64,000 nt of DNA, from contig NZ_JACJHR010000004.1 in assembly GCF_014174495.1 (NCBI RefSeq), positions 124,001-188,000 of the forward strand, given 5' to 3'. Both the position numbers and the translations under genes were made by a program. The stretch is from Amycolatopsis echigonensis (lineage in GTDB: Bacteria; Actinomycetota; Actinomycetes; Mycobacteriales; Pseudonocardiaceae). The notes under the pieces were generated by a model. That model had not been told where the DNA came from. It searched no databases and saw only the letters and a program-made list of their open reading frames with translations. This document shows, piece by piece, positions 17,388 through 27,779 of the stretch (position 1 is the stretch's first letter; each line of letters begins with the position of its first letter).

Positions 17388-17978
17388 GTGGATCGTTCCG
17401 GCGGCAGGTACCGGCTGCGCGCGTTCGCGCGGCTGCTCCGGCCGGCGGTCCGCGGCGGGCCGCTCGTGCGGTGGTCGGACCGCCTCGAGGCTTGGGTGCT
17501 GATCGTCCTCGGGGCGGTCGTCGCCGTCTCGTCGGCGGCCGGGATCTGGTTCGCCGCCGCGATTGTCCACTCCGGAACCGGCGGCTCGGGCCACGCGGTG
17601 ACTGCTTTCGTGCACCCGGATCAGCGCCCGGCGGCCGAGGCAGGCGCCGCCGGTTTTCCGCTGCTGCGACGGTATCGCGTCAGCTGGCATGCGCCAGACG
17701 GCTCGCTTCGCGAGGCCGACCTCCCGCTTCGATCGGGTTCGCCCGCTGCCGCCACCACCCGGATCTGGGTGGACGGCCGCGGCGACCGCGTCGCGGCGCC
17801 TGACGATCCCGCGCACGCGCTGGTCGTCGCGATCGCGTTCGCCGCGGGCTGGGAAGCCAGCACGCTCATCCTGCTGGCCGGTCTGTACCGGTCGGTCCGG
17901 GGGCTGCTCGACGCCGGACGGCACCGAACGTGGGCACGGCAATGGGCGCGCCTCGACGACGCGAGAAACTCTTCGTGA
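17388..17978 (+). CDS. Rv1733c-family membrane protein
   Basis: This is a 196-residue protein with two membrane helices, at about 38-62 (AWVLIVLGAVVAVSSAAGIWFA) and 145-170. They flank an extracytoplasmic loop containing YRVSWHAPDGSLREADLP and RIWVDGRGDRVAAP. This layout matches the Rv1733c family of actinobacterial membrane proteins, which includes a DosR-regulated antigen in Mycobacterium tuberculosis; the biochemical function is unknown. GTG 17388 is used because the upstream frame is the non-coding spacer after the kinase gene. It follows that gene by about 95 bases and may have its own promoter. Confidence 0.7.
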   Translation: MDRSGGRYRLRAFARLLRPAVRGGPLVRWSDRLEAWVLIVLGAVVAVSSAAGIWFAAAIVHSGTGGSGHAVTAFVHPDQRPAAEAGAAGFPLLRRYRVSWHAPDGSLREADLPLRSGSPAAATTRIWVDGRGDRVAAPDDPAHALVVAIAFAAGWEASTLILLAGLYRSVRGLLDAGRHRTWARQWARLDDARNSS

Positions 17979-18073
17979 CACAAACGAGCGCTTCTCGCGC
18001 TCGCCGCCGAGTCCGGGTCGTATCGTGCGATCGGCCGTGACCCGCACGGTCGCGGATGGCGGTGAGGGGCCCC

Positions 18074-18853
18074 ATGGACCGGACACGGCGCGGCGGGACC
18101 GACTGGGCGGGATGGCTGCGGCGGTGGGACGCGCAGCAGGAGGGCTATGTCGACCGCCGCGAAGCACGGTTCAGCGCGATGCTCGACGTGGCGGCGCGGC
18201 TGCTTCCCGCGTCGTTCGTCGCACTGGACCTTGCTTGCGGGCCGGGGTCGATGAGCCAGCGGCTGCTCGCCCGGTTCCCCGAAGCGCGGGTCCTCGCCGT
18301 GGACATCGATCCGGTGATGCTGGAGGTCGGGCGAGGGGCTCTCGGCTCCGGTGGCGGGCGGTTGCGCTGGATCGAGGCGGATCTGGCGTCCTCGGAGTGG
18401 CTGAGCCTGCTCGGCGGCGCGCGGGTGGACGCGGCGTTCAGTTCGACGGCGTTGCATTGGCTGGAGCCGGCCGCGCTGACCCGCCTTTACCGTGATCTGT
18501 CGCGGGTTTTGCCGCCCGGCGGCCTGTTCCTCAACGGCGACCATCTGCCGTTCGGCCCCGAGCTGCCCACCTTCGCCGGCCTCAGCGAACGCGCCTTGGC
18601 CGAGCAGTGGTCGGACTCCGAGTTCGCGGCGCGGGGGATCGAGACCGCGGAGCAATGGTGGGAGGCATTCGCGGCGGACCCGGCTGCCGCGCCGCTGCTG
18701 GCGAAGCGGAAGGCACGGTTCGCCGGCAAGCGGCGGCCGGAGACGCGGCTCGATCTCGACGCGCACGTCGCGGCACTTCGTGACGCTGGATTCCGCGAGG
18801 CGGGCACGATCTGGCAGGAACTGTCCAATCGTGTGCTGCTGGCGGTGCGGTAG
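18074..18853 (+). CDS. Class I SAM-dependent methyltransferase
   Basis: The 259-residue protein has a Rossmann-type SAM-binding fold: FVALDLACGPGSMSQRLL (motif I), VLAVDIDPVMLEVG (acidic motif II), WIEADLAS, then AFSSTALHWLEPAAL and DLSRVLPPGGLFLNGDH (motifs IV and V). The C-terminal part (LDAHVAALRDAGFREAGTIW) is the usual cap of small-molecule methyltransferases. The acceptor is unknown. ATG 18074 is preferred over ATG 18056 because GTGAGGGG lies 6-9 bases upstream. The gene stands alone next to the IS insertion. Confidence 0.85.
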   Translation: MDRTRRGGTDWAGWLRRWDAQQEGYVDRREARFSAMLDVAARLLPASFVALDLACGPGSMSQRLLARFPEARVLAVDIDPVMLEVGRGALGSGGGRLRWIEADLASSEWLSLLGGARVDAAFSSTALHWLEPAALTRLYRDLSRVLPPGGLFLNGDHLPFGPELPTFAGLSERALAEQWSDSEFAARGIETAEQWWEAFAADPAAAPLLAKRKARFAGKRRPETRLDLDAHVAALRDAGFREAGTIWQELSNRVLLAVR

Positions 18854-20358
<1,505 letters not shown>

Positions 20359-21036
20359 TCGCCAGGGTCATCGTCGACGGCAAGGGTGTTGCCGTGCCGT
20401 TCGACGTGGTTCGCCGGCGTTGGGCGTACCCGTTTGCTCCAGGTCAATTCGTGAGAAGGCGGCACGGGTCCTTCACCGCTGCGTCCGGGGCGGTGCCGGC
20501 GGTGGCGTTTCGTCGTCTAGCTCGAGGGGCAGGGCGAGCCGGATGCGCACGACCGGTCAGGGCGAAATCGGCGGCCGCGGAAGTTGGACCAGGCTTCTTG
20601 CAGGCGATTGGCTCTACCGATCCGCCCGAGACTACAGCCGATGGCGACAGCGTCACCGTCTCAGAGGCAATAAGCGTCGAAGCTGACGCACCGCGTGTTC
20701 GGCTGAGGATTGGTGCCACCTCAGCTCGACGACTCGTCAAGATCGTTCGTACAGAGTTCGAAGCGAACGGTACTCCCGGCAGAGAAAACCGGCAGCGCAC
20801 GCGCGAGTTCCAGAACGCTGATGCAACCTTGGCCGCGTGACGTGGGCTGCAACCGTGCATCGCTGCCGGCGGCCGACCCCGCCGCGACAGCTTCACCGGC
20901 TGGGAGCGAACCAGCCCTACTTCATGTTCGACGGTTTGCTTCGGCTGCCAGGAACACCTACGGTGACGATGTGCCTCGGGGCGGCATCGCTGGGCACATC
21001 GAACACCGCGAACCCATCGGCAGACTGCCCACACCA
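20359..21036. other. Stretch right of the IS without a supported gene
   Basis: Immediately after the IS the plus strand reads LARVIVDGKGVAVPFDVVRRRW, which looks coding-like, but I recognise no family and the frame soon loses character. The longer frames at 20394-20840 (+) and 20444-21040 (-) lack motifs and good ribosome binding sites. This may be the remains of whatever the IS landed in. Confidence 0.4.
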
Positions 21037-22416
21037 TCATCGATGGGGCACACTGCTTGACGTCTCAACGCGTTTCGGTTCCGGCCATGTCGGGCGGCTC
21101 TGGTAGTACTGCGACGCCTCCGGGGTCTCGTTGAATTCCAGGATGTTGCCGAGTTTCGCCGCTAGCGCGACGCGGATCTCCTGCGGTGTGACGAAGAAGA
21201 ACTCGCGGCGTAGATTGACCCGGTTCAGCCTGCGGTCGGCGAACATCTTGTGCAGTTCACTTTCGAGCGCGACCGCATCCTTCGAAAAATGCAATAGGTG
21301 AGTATCGAAGGGGAACGGCACCGAAGCGTCGCCGAGTTCCAGAATCCGGTCGCGGGGTTCGAGGCGGCGGGTCATCCCGATCTTCACGACGTTTTCGCCG
21401 AAGGCTCCGATGTTGCTGATGACATAGACATAGCCCGCTCGGATGTTGGCGATTCGGTAGTCGTTCTGCTCTATCGCGTCCTGGATGGCGGACAGGCGTT
21501 CGCGCACCTCGTCAGCTTGTTCCTGCTGGCCCTCCGCCGCTAGTTTCGCCAGTGCGTTGGTGTAATGGCCCAGCTCCTTCTCCAGCTGTTCGCGCTCGGC
21601 CTGCAACTCCGCCTCGGCACGTTTCTCTTCACGAAGCCGTTCGCGTTCCGCCCTGGCTGCTTCGCGTTCCTCTTGGACCTTGATCTGATAGTCACCGGTC
21701 ATCTCGATCTCACGGAGGCGGAGCAGGTGGTATTCGGGAGAGACGCGCATTTCCATCATCTTGCCGAGTTTCGCGATCGACTCGACTGATCTGTCGAGGC
21801 GCTGCTTCGCCGACGCCACCGTGCCCGCGCGTACAGATCGGACGCAGTTGTCTGCCTCCGAGTTGTAAGCCCGCAGCATCAGCTTCGAGAAGTCGGCAGT
21901 CATCTTCCTGCCCTGCGCAAGCGAGTTGTTGTAGGCAAACCGATCGCTCGCGAGGATCGCGGTGCCGTTCTTGACGAACGCCTTCGCCGCCAGGCGGATC
22001 TCGGCCAATGCTTCCTTGTACTGCTCGGCGGTCTCCAGCGGATGGTGGTACTCGTAGATCCCGACTTGTTGGAGCAAAATCGCGTCGTCGAGTTCTACCA
22101 GTTCACGTTTCGCCTGGTCGATCTGCTTGCGGATCGCCTGCAGCTCCCGCCGGGCCGCGGCGCTGGGCTCCGCCTGCCTGTCGGCATCTCGTGCGGTGTC
22201 ATCGCCTGATGCGGGTACCGTCGCAGGCGAATCACTCTCGGCCGGCGGGTCCGCAGCGTCGGGCAGCTTCCGCCCGTCGGATTCGTCGGAGACCCAGAAC
22301 TGCCAGTCCGGGGGCGCCGGAGGCCATGAAGGGTGCGGCTGCCAGCCCTCCGGAGGCACCCATCCGGGATCCGGGGGCGGCCATCCCGGAGGCGCGACGA
22401 ATCGAAACTTGCTCAC
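21037..22416 (-). CDS. DUF4041 / T5orf172 (GIY-YIG-like) nuclease protein
   Basis: The protein has 459 residues. A Pro/Trp-rich N-terminus (PPGWPPPDPGWVPPEGWQP, about 8-40) is followed by a polar linker. Then comes a DUF4041 region (about 90-270) with LQQVGIYEYHHPLE, GRKMTADFSKLMLRAYNSEA and ISPEYHLLR-type sequences (here VSPEYHLLRLREIE). A long charged coiled coil covers about 245-320, and a C-terminal T5orf172/MUG113 domain about 325-420: GYVYVISNIGAFGENVVKIG, MTRRLEPRDR, LESELHKMF and RREFFFV. T5orf172 is a GIY-YIG-superfamily nuclease found in phage and defence proteins. GTG 22416 (CGGAG eight bases upstream) starts 26 bases after the upstream gene's stop, so the two form an operon. The domain call is strong; a defence role is inference. 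Confidence 0.75.
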   Translation of the reverse strand: MSKFRFVAPPGWPPPDPGWVPPEGWQPHPSWPPAPPDWQFWVSDESDGRKLPDAADPPAESDSPATVPASGDDTARDADRQAEPSAAARRELQAIRKQIDQAKRELVELDDAILLQQVGIYEYHHPLETAEQYKEALAEIRLAAKAFVKNGTAILASDRFAYNNSLAQGRKMTADFSKLMLRAYNSEADNCVRSVRAGTVASAKQRLDRSVESIAKLGKMMEMRVSPEYHLLRLREIEMTGDYQIKVQEEREAARAERERLREEKRAEAELQAEREQLEKELGHYTNALAKLAAEGQQEQADEVRERLSAIQDAIEQNDYRIANIRAGYVYVISNIGAFGENVVKIGMTRRLEPRDRILELGDASVPFPFDTHLLHFSKDAVALESELHKMFADRRLNRVNLRREFFFVTPQEIRVALAAKLGNILEFNETPEASQYYQSRPTWPEPKRVETSSSVPHR

Positions 22417-22441
22417 CGAGTTGCTCCGTTGGGGCAGGAAG

Positions 22442-23710
22442 TCATCCGCGAACACCGTTCTTGTCATCGATCGGGGTAAGGCGATGCGGTGTCTTCGACA
22501 CGATGGCTCGAAGGTGTTTCAACGTTTCGGACGGGGTGATCCGGGACAGATCGATGTCCACGAAGCCGGCGCGATCCACGGCCAGCGCGACGAGCTGGAC
22601 GAATACGTCTTTGCCCACGGCGGGATCGACGTGGTTGACTCCGCCGGCCAGCGAGATGCTGTCGATCGTCCCCGCGCGGTCTGACTCCCACACCTCATGC
22701 ACGGTCCGGAGCGTCATGTTGTTGATCAGGTCGGCATATCTCGTCGCGATGTCCCTTTGCGTCAGCTTGGTTTCTGTGATCTCGTCGGAACTGCGGACGT
22801 ACCGGAACGATTTGGTCGACGGAATCGCCTCCGGCGGCGGGAACACGAGCGTGATGGACAGTTCCCGCAGGTCCGAGCTGTACGAGAAGTCGACATCGCT
22901 GCTGGCGGCGATCACGTCCGGATAGATCGAGTTGCCGAACACGATGCCGATGTACTCTTCGACTGCGTCGGATTCGCCTGCTGCGAGCCGCTTGATCAGA
23001 TCGTCGAGTCGTGCATTCTCCGCGTCGACGATCCGTTGGCGCTCCTCGCATTCTGCGTCGTAGCGCTGCCGATCACTGGCAAGCTGGCGCAACCGTGCGT
23101 TCTCGGCGGCCTGGTGGGCCTGCACTGCGGCCAGCTGCCGGCCCGGGATCTGGGCGACCACTGCTCGCCACTCCGTGTGCGCTTGCTCGAACTCCGCCTG
23201 CGCGACGGCGACCGCCGCGGCGTGTTTCTTCCTGGCGAAGACTGCCGAGATCCCGGTGGTAGGCGCCGGGGGCCAGAAGCGAGGCTCGGGGGGAGCCGGG
23301 ATCGGCGTGGGTGCGGGCAGCGCCGCCAGATGCGCTGATTCGAACTGAGGATGCTCCGCGACACGGCGAAGCTTTTCCAAGTCAACGAAATCGTCGACAG
23401 CAAGTGTCGATTCCAGCACGCTGTCGATGGCCGCGAGCTCTTCCCGCAGGTCCGCGTTCAGTGACTCGGCCTTTGACTGCTGCGCCTCGACGTGAAGCCG
23501 CTTCGCCTCACGCACGGCTTGTGTCGCCGCCTGGGCCTTCGTACGCGCCAAGCGCTCGCGCGCCGCTGCCGCGGCGGCCTGGGTGCGAAGCATTTCCCGG
23601 TGAAGACGCATCCGTTCCCGTTCGGCGGCCGCCGCTTGTCGTGCCTGCTCCTTCTGCGCCTTGGCCGCCTGATACTGCAACTCGGCGAAGAACCCCCGGC
23701 GACGACTCAT
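22442..23710 (-). CDS. Coiled-coil protein resembling the front half of Mrr-type restriction proteins
   Basis: The 422-residue protein begins MSRRRGFFAELQYQAAKAQKEQARQ after a GGAGG site. A long Ala/Arg/Glu coiled coil (about 10-110) precedes a Pro-rich linker, a second helical segment (about 190-270), and a globular end (about 285-415) with LRELSITLVFPPPEAIPSTK, RYVRSSDEITETKLTQRDI, MTLRTVHEVWESDRAGTID and SRITPSETLKHLRAIVS. From memory, that last domain is the one that precedes the Mrr nuclease domain in actinobacterial 'restriction endonuclease' proteins. Here the protein stops right after it, so no nuclease domain is present; the next gene supplies a T5orf172 nuclease domain. The split-effector reading is inference. 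Confidence 0.65.
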   Translation of the reverse strand: MSRRRGFFAELQYQAAKAQKEQARQAAAAERERMRLHREMLRTQAAAAAARERLARTKAQAATQAVREAKRLHVEAQQSKAESLNADLREELAAIDSVLESTLAVDDFVDLEKLRRVAEHPQFESAHLAALPAPTPIPAPPEPRFWPPAPTTGISAVFARKKHAAAVAVAQAEFEQAHTEWRAVVAQIPGRQLAAVQAHQAAENARLRQLASDRQRYDAECEERQRIVDAENARLDDLIKRLAAGESDAVEEYIGIVFGNSIYPDVIAASSDVDFSYSSDLRELSITLVFPPPEAIPSTKSFRYVRSSDEITETKLTQRDIATRYADLINNMTLRTVHEVWESDRAGTIDSISLAGGVNHVDPAVGKDVFVQLVALAVDRAGFVDIDLSRITPSETLKHLRAIVSKTPHRLTPIDDKNGVRG

Positions 23711-24257
23711 CGATGTTCCTCCGGCTTCAACAATCTCAGTGCTACTTGCTATCGCAGGGGAGAACAAAACGTTTCACGCCGAGGTCAGCCCGCCAGGGGG
23801 GCCAACTCAGCCGAAAGGCTGAGGAAGGCGCTGGGGATCGGAGCGCAACGGTCCCGCGCATTGGCGCGGATGGTGCGTGCGGAGTGGCGCGACAGAGTGG
23901 GTATGACGAGCGAAACGTCGATTTGAGAGTTCTCGGCTACCGGGTGAGTGGTTAGCCGGGCGGCATCGTTCCACGCATCCGCCGTGTTCCGAGTGAACAC
24001 GTGCAGTTTCGATAGTTGGAGTCAGGGGCCACGAGCGCGGGGCCGGAGACTTGAGGCCTCGTGGTAGCTGGGTCGTCGCAGTTCGGGTAGTGTGTCGACC
24101 AGGTAAGGAGTCCGGGATCGGACCTGGACCACCGCCGACTTCTACCAGCCGGGTATGGAGCGCGGGATCGTGCCCGCGCCACCACCGGATCCTGTAACTC
24201 ACGTTGTCCCAGGTCTGTGTGCCCAGTGGGCGCGCAGACCGGAAGGGTTTCTTTGCG
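23711..24257. other. Intergenic stretch between divergent island genes
   Basis: This 547-base region lies between the starts of the coiled-coil gene (minus) and the unknown gene at 24258 (plus), so it must hold both promoters. No protein motif is recognised. The frame at 24155 begins MERGIVPAPPPDP but has no support. Confidence 0.4.
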
Positions 24258-25256
24258 ATGACCGTCTACTCTCAGCATCCGCAGCGCGGAAAGGTACAGA
24301 TCCTGGCCACCTATCGCGGGTGGGGCGGGATGGTGGCCTCGACGGTGACGAGCGTCGAATCCAGCACGGCGGCGAGGCTGATTGTCGATGCCTTCAACCG
24401 GGTCTCGGCGTGTGCGACTGTGCCGGTGAGCGTGCACGACGAACGCGATCGACAGGTCAACCACTATCCGAGTAGCCACCTCGCTGCGCTGACCGATCCC
24501 GCGGCGCGTGTCAGCCTGCTCGAAGGCACGCACAGTCTGTGGTACGAGCAGGTAATGTGGCAGCTCCACGAAGCGCTGACCGATTTGGACGCGGCGACCG
24601 CGGCAGTGCCGGCCCCGGTCCGTACGGCGGTCGAGGCGGAGCTGGAAACGGAGGTGCGCTGGCTGGCCGCGGCGCTCGCCGAGTACTCGGAGGGGGTCGA
24701 GATTCCCGAGGACGAAGCCCAGCGCGTCTGGGATTTCGAGAATCCGATCGTGGTGTTCGACGAGCGGACCGGTCTCGGCCGCCGTGACCGCATCATGCTG
24801 GACCACGTCGAGGCGGGAGCTGACGACCGGGAAGTTCATGAGGCCATCATCGATGAGCGGTTGCTGCTCGACGTTGCCGCGCAGACCGGCAACGTGGAGG
24901 CTCGTCTGCGGCTGGAGGACCTGTCGATCGCTGCGGAACCAGAGGACCCGGACGGGTTTTTCCTGAGCGTGGAGGCTCCTTTGCCCGGTGCCGATGGCGA
25001 CCGAGCACAGTGGGGCGTGGCGATCGACCGTTGGGAGGCGGACGAACTGGATGAGGACGGCTACCCTGTCGAGTCGCACAGCGAGCCGGTCATTCGCTGT
25101 GTGCTTGCCACGCGACCGGCGATGGCTGACGTGCTCGCGCTGCTGGACCTCACCACGAGCCAGGAGAAATTGGCGGCATGGGCGCAAACCCCGGTCGGTG
25201 AAGCTTTGCGCAACACCGTATTCGTTGTGACTGAGCGTTGCACAGACGAAGGATAG
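24258..25256 (+). CDS. Uncharacterised acidic protein of the accessory island
   Basis: I do not recognise this 332-residue protein. It is soluble (no membrane segments or signal peptide), acidic, and mostly helical in its middle part (WQLHEALTDLDAATAAVPAPVRTAVEAELE at about 95-125). A conserved-looking strand-rich N-terminus (KVQILATYRGWGGMVASTV) precedes it. The C-terminal third contains DRAQWGVAIDRWEADELDEDGYP and a short helix (EKLAAWAQTPVGEALRN). ATG 24258 has GGAAGGG eleven bases upstream. It lies alone between two putative defence gene pairs, so a defence or toxin-related role is possible but unsupported by any motif. Confidence 0.55.
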   Translation: MTVYSQHPQRGKVQILATYRGWGGMVASTVTSVESSTAARLIVDAFNRVSACATVPVSVHDERDRQVNHYPSSHLAALTDPAARVSLLEGTHSLWYEQVMWQLHEALTDLDAATAAVPAPVRTAVEAELETEVRWLAAALAEYSEGVEIPEDEAQRVWDFENPIVVFDERTGLGRRDRIMLDHVEAGADDREVHEAIIDERLLLDVAAQTGNVEARLRLEDLSIAAEPEDPDGFFLSVEAPLPGADGDRAQWGVAIDRWEADELDEDGYPVESHSEPVIRCVLATRPAMADVLALLDLTTSQEKLAAWAQTPVGEALRNTVFVVTERCTDEG

Positions 25257-25692
25257 CCCCGCCGCTGAGCCCCTGTACTACGGTGGGTGCGGCTCCAAAC
25301 CTTGGACGCACACCTGTGACCGGACATAGTGTCCGGCGCTGGGTGTGCTGAGGGGCTTGAAGTCCGTAACGTTGGGCCTGCGGGGAAGCCACGAGCGTGG
25401 ACGAGGCGTCGTGTCCAGTCGCCGGACCAGTTCCGCTCACGCAGGAAAACTCCTCGGTCGCGAACGCGTCGGCGCGCACGGAGGACCATCCCCGCTCGCG
25501 CACGGAGAACCAGGGCGAGTCTCCGCGCCGTCCGTCGTCAGATAGATGCGGTGCTCGCCGCCAGCGCCATTGAATTGCAGGCTAACGCCGTCACCGTTAG
25601 ATCACTTGCAGATCATGAGTGTCCCGGGTGAAACATATTCGGCGCATGCGGCGACATACCTCTGTCAACTTCGGCTGCAGAGGGGAGAAACG
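25257..25692. other. Intergenic stretch
   Basis: This 436-base region separates the unknown gene from the membrane-protein gene at 25693. No coding pattern or repeat is recognised. The promoter of the two-gene AlbA_2 operon should lie in its right part, which is AT-richer (for example near 25590-25670). Confidence 0.4.
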
Positions 25693-26289
25693 GTGGATGC
25701 GGCGACCGCGGCGCTCCTGGGTGCCAGTATCGGCCTGGCTGGCGCGCTCGTTGCACCGGTCGTCACGGCGTATCAAGCGAAGCGGGCCAAGCGTGAAGAT
25801 CTGATGCGCGAGGCCTACGCTCGTGGCTTCGCCTGCCTGGCGAGGATTCCCCGGTGCGATACATCGGCCGAGCATGCGCGGCTCCGGGACAAGATGCTGG
25901 AAGCTCTTGCTCATATCGATATCGTCGGCACTAAGGCGACCAGCGACCATTACAGCGCGCTTGTCGAAGGCTATGAGACGTGGAAGATCGGCGGCGGCAC
26001 CAGCGAGATATTCGAAGCGAGCGCGAGGAAGTTCCAGGCATCGGCTCGGACTGATATTGCGTCGGCTGACGCGAGCAGGTCATCGGCAGCGGCTCTCGTC
26101 AGCCGTGTAGTGGTGATCGTGCTGGCGCTTGCTTTCTATTGGTGGGCGCGGTTCCCTGCGCTGCTCGAGTCGGCGGATCGGGTCCTCGGCGGGATCGAGT
26201 TCGCTGTCGCTGCCGTCGCGACGATGTTCGGTATTTTCGCTGCCGCCGCGACTACGATCCGGCTGGTCAGGGCTGCACGCTGGAGTTGA
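25693..26289 (+). CDS. Uncharacterised membrane protein, partner of the AlbA_2 gene
   Basis: The 198-residue protein has an N-terminal helix (ALLGASIGLAGALVAPVVTAY, about 5-27) and a basic stretch (KRAKRED). A soluble middle follows (about 40-125: RLRDKMLEALAHIDIVG, HYSALVEGYETWK). Two C-terminal helices end it (about 135-155, SRVVVIVLALAFYWWARFP, and 168-192). No family is recognised. GTG 25693 is preferred over an upstream ATG (25616) because GGGGAGAA lies 6 bases before it and the first helix then starts directly. The next gene begins eight bases after its stop, so the two are co-transcribed. A small multi-helix membrane protein beside a Schlafen-type protein is compatible with a membrane-acting effector. 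Confidence 0.6.
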   Translation: MDAATAALLGASIGLAGALVAPVVTAYQAKRAKREDLMREAYARGFACLARIPRCDTSAEHARLRDKMLEALAHIDIVGTKATSDHYSALVEGYETWKIGGGTSEIFEASARKFQASARTDIASADASRSSAAALVSRVVVIVLALAFYWWARFPALLESADRVLGGIEFAVAAVATMFGIFAAAATTIRLVRAARWS

Positions 26290-26297
26290 ACGCGGCT

Positions 26298-27593
26298 ATG
26301 ACGATCATGTGGTCCCGCATACACGCGGAACTGGGGCTGAATCCGTGCCCGCTGACGTACTCGATGATGACACGCGCTGTCGATGAGCAGGTCGCCGAGA
26401 ACGTCGATCTGGACTGGAAACAGGCGTTGCCGGCCGACGTGGAGAAGAAGCGCTGGGAGTTCGCCAAGGATGTGGCGATGCTGGCGAACACCCGAGGCGG
26501 ACTGATCGTCTTCGGCGTGCGCGAAGAGGACGAGCGCGCCCAGGAGTTGGTTGGCGTGCCCACCGGAGAGCGTCATCGCCAGCGACTGCGGGCGCTGGCG
26601 CATGGTCGAGTGCGGCCGATGGTCGACGGGTTGTTGATCGAGGCGCTGGACGACGAGAGCGGCGAGCGAGGACTGATCGTGGTGTTCGTGCCGCCCAGTT
26701 CGGATGCACCGCATGTGGTTGGTGATAAGAACGAGATGGGCATTCCGTACCGCGACGGAACCGATACCCGGTGGATGACCGAGCACTTGCTGGCTCGTGC
26801 TTACCGTGATCGCTTCAATCGCCGAGGAGACGATCGTGCGGCGTTGCGCACGCTGGTTGCGGACTTGCCGGATACCGGGAACGGTGTCTGGGCGTTCGTG
26901 TCTGCCTCTCCGACCGCGCCGGCTCCACCGCAGTTTGGCCGACCCGATCCCGGCGGGGTGATCTCGACGATGCGAGCGTTGCCGGCGCTGGCTGCCGAGG
27001 TCGCTGGAAGCTCGTACCGCGACGGCCCGTTGCTCAATCACTTGCTGGACAGCGCGATAGGCAACCCTCGTATCGGGTTGCGGCGTTGGGTTTTCCGGTC
27101 GGACTATTACTCGACAGATCCGCACGCAACAGTCGACTGGGCTGTGGTGGAGTTGCATCACGATGGGTCCGTGGCGCTCGGGGTACGAGTGGACCGGCTC
27201 GTGCCGGCAGCGGTGAGCGGGGAACCGCCTGCATCCGAGGTCGAGGTCAGTTGGGTGCCGATCAAGCTCCTCGACCAACTGGTAGTCGAAGCCGTCGCGT
27301 TGTCGGCGTTGCATGTCCGGAGCCTGGGTGGTGTTGGTGCCACGTTGATCCGAGTCGATCTGAGTCGCGACGCGCCGAAGCCCATGGTGGCCGTGGACAA
27401 TATGGTGGGCGGCGGTTATGTCTCCGCCCTCTTCGGACCGGTCCCCGGTTCGCGGGCGCTGCAGCGCGCATGGGATGTCGAAACCGGGTACATGGCGGCA
27501 GACGATGTGCCGGGATTGCGGAACGCGGCTCGCCAACTCACAGACGACCTCAACCATCAGTTCGGCATCCGTGCTTCATCTGTGCCTGAATAG
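26298..27593 (+). CDS. Schlafen AlbA_2 domain protein
   Basis: The 431-residue protein's N-terminal domain (about 30-165) matches AlbA_2 (Schlafen AAA_4/SLFN core). It has ENVDLDWKQALP, KDVAMLANTRGGLIVFGV, LRALAHGRVRPMV and IPYRDGTDTRWMTEHLL. The rest (about 190-431) is a strand-rich region of unknown family (WVFRSDYYSTDPHATVDWAV, PAASEVEVSWVP-type sequence, VGATLIRVDLSRDAPKPMV). AlbA_2 domains bind nucleic acids; some Schlafen relatives cut tRNA, and prokaryotic members occur in defence loci. ATG 26298 follows the membrane-protein stop by eight bases; ATG 26307 is an alternative. The domain call is good; the function of the pair is inferred. Confidence 0.7.
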   Translation: MTIMWSRIHAELGLNPCPLTYSMMTRAVDEQVAENVDLDWKQALPADVEKKRWEFAKDVAMLANTRGGLIVFGVREEDERAQELVGVPTGERHRQRLRALAHGRVRPMVDGLLIEALDDESGERGLIVVFVPPSSDAPHVVGDKNEMGIPYRDGTDTRWMTEHLLARAYRDRFNRRGDDRAALRTLVADLPDTGNGVWAFVSASPTAPAPPQFGRPDPGGVISTMRALPALAAEVAGSSYRDGPLLNHLLDSAIGNPRIGLRRWVFRSDYYSTDPHATVDWAVVELHHDGSVALGVRVDRLVPAAVSGEPPASEVEVSWVPIKLLDQLVVEAVALSALHVRSLGGVGATLIRVDLSRDAPKPMVAVDNMVGGGYVSALFGPVPGSRALQRAWDVETGYMAADDVPGLRNAARQLTDDLNHQFGIRASSVPE

Positions 27594-27779
27594 GAATTCG
27601 CCGGGCTTCAGCAGCAGGTTAGGCGCGGAAACTTTCCCCGATCGCTGGGCGACCAGAAATCCGGCCACTTCGCCCACTGCTTCCCACGTCGCTTCCGGTA
27701 GGTTCGGTCCTCCGGTAGAGCGCGAAACGGGGCCTTCTCGTTCCGTGAGCGGTTTCCGCAACCCCTCGGCCGCGAATGA
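27594..27779. other. Spacer after the AlbA_2 gene
   Basis: The minus strand here reads GGPNLPEATWEAVGEVAGF and then NLLLKPGEFLFRHR, which is coding-like, but no start or family can be assigned. No terminator hairpin was recognised. Confidence 0.3.

Noticed and set aside
20394..21040. Open frames on both strands right of the IS as genes
   Set aside because: No recognised domain, no convincing ribosome binding site, and composition typical of chance frames.
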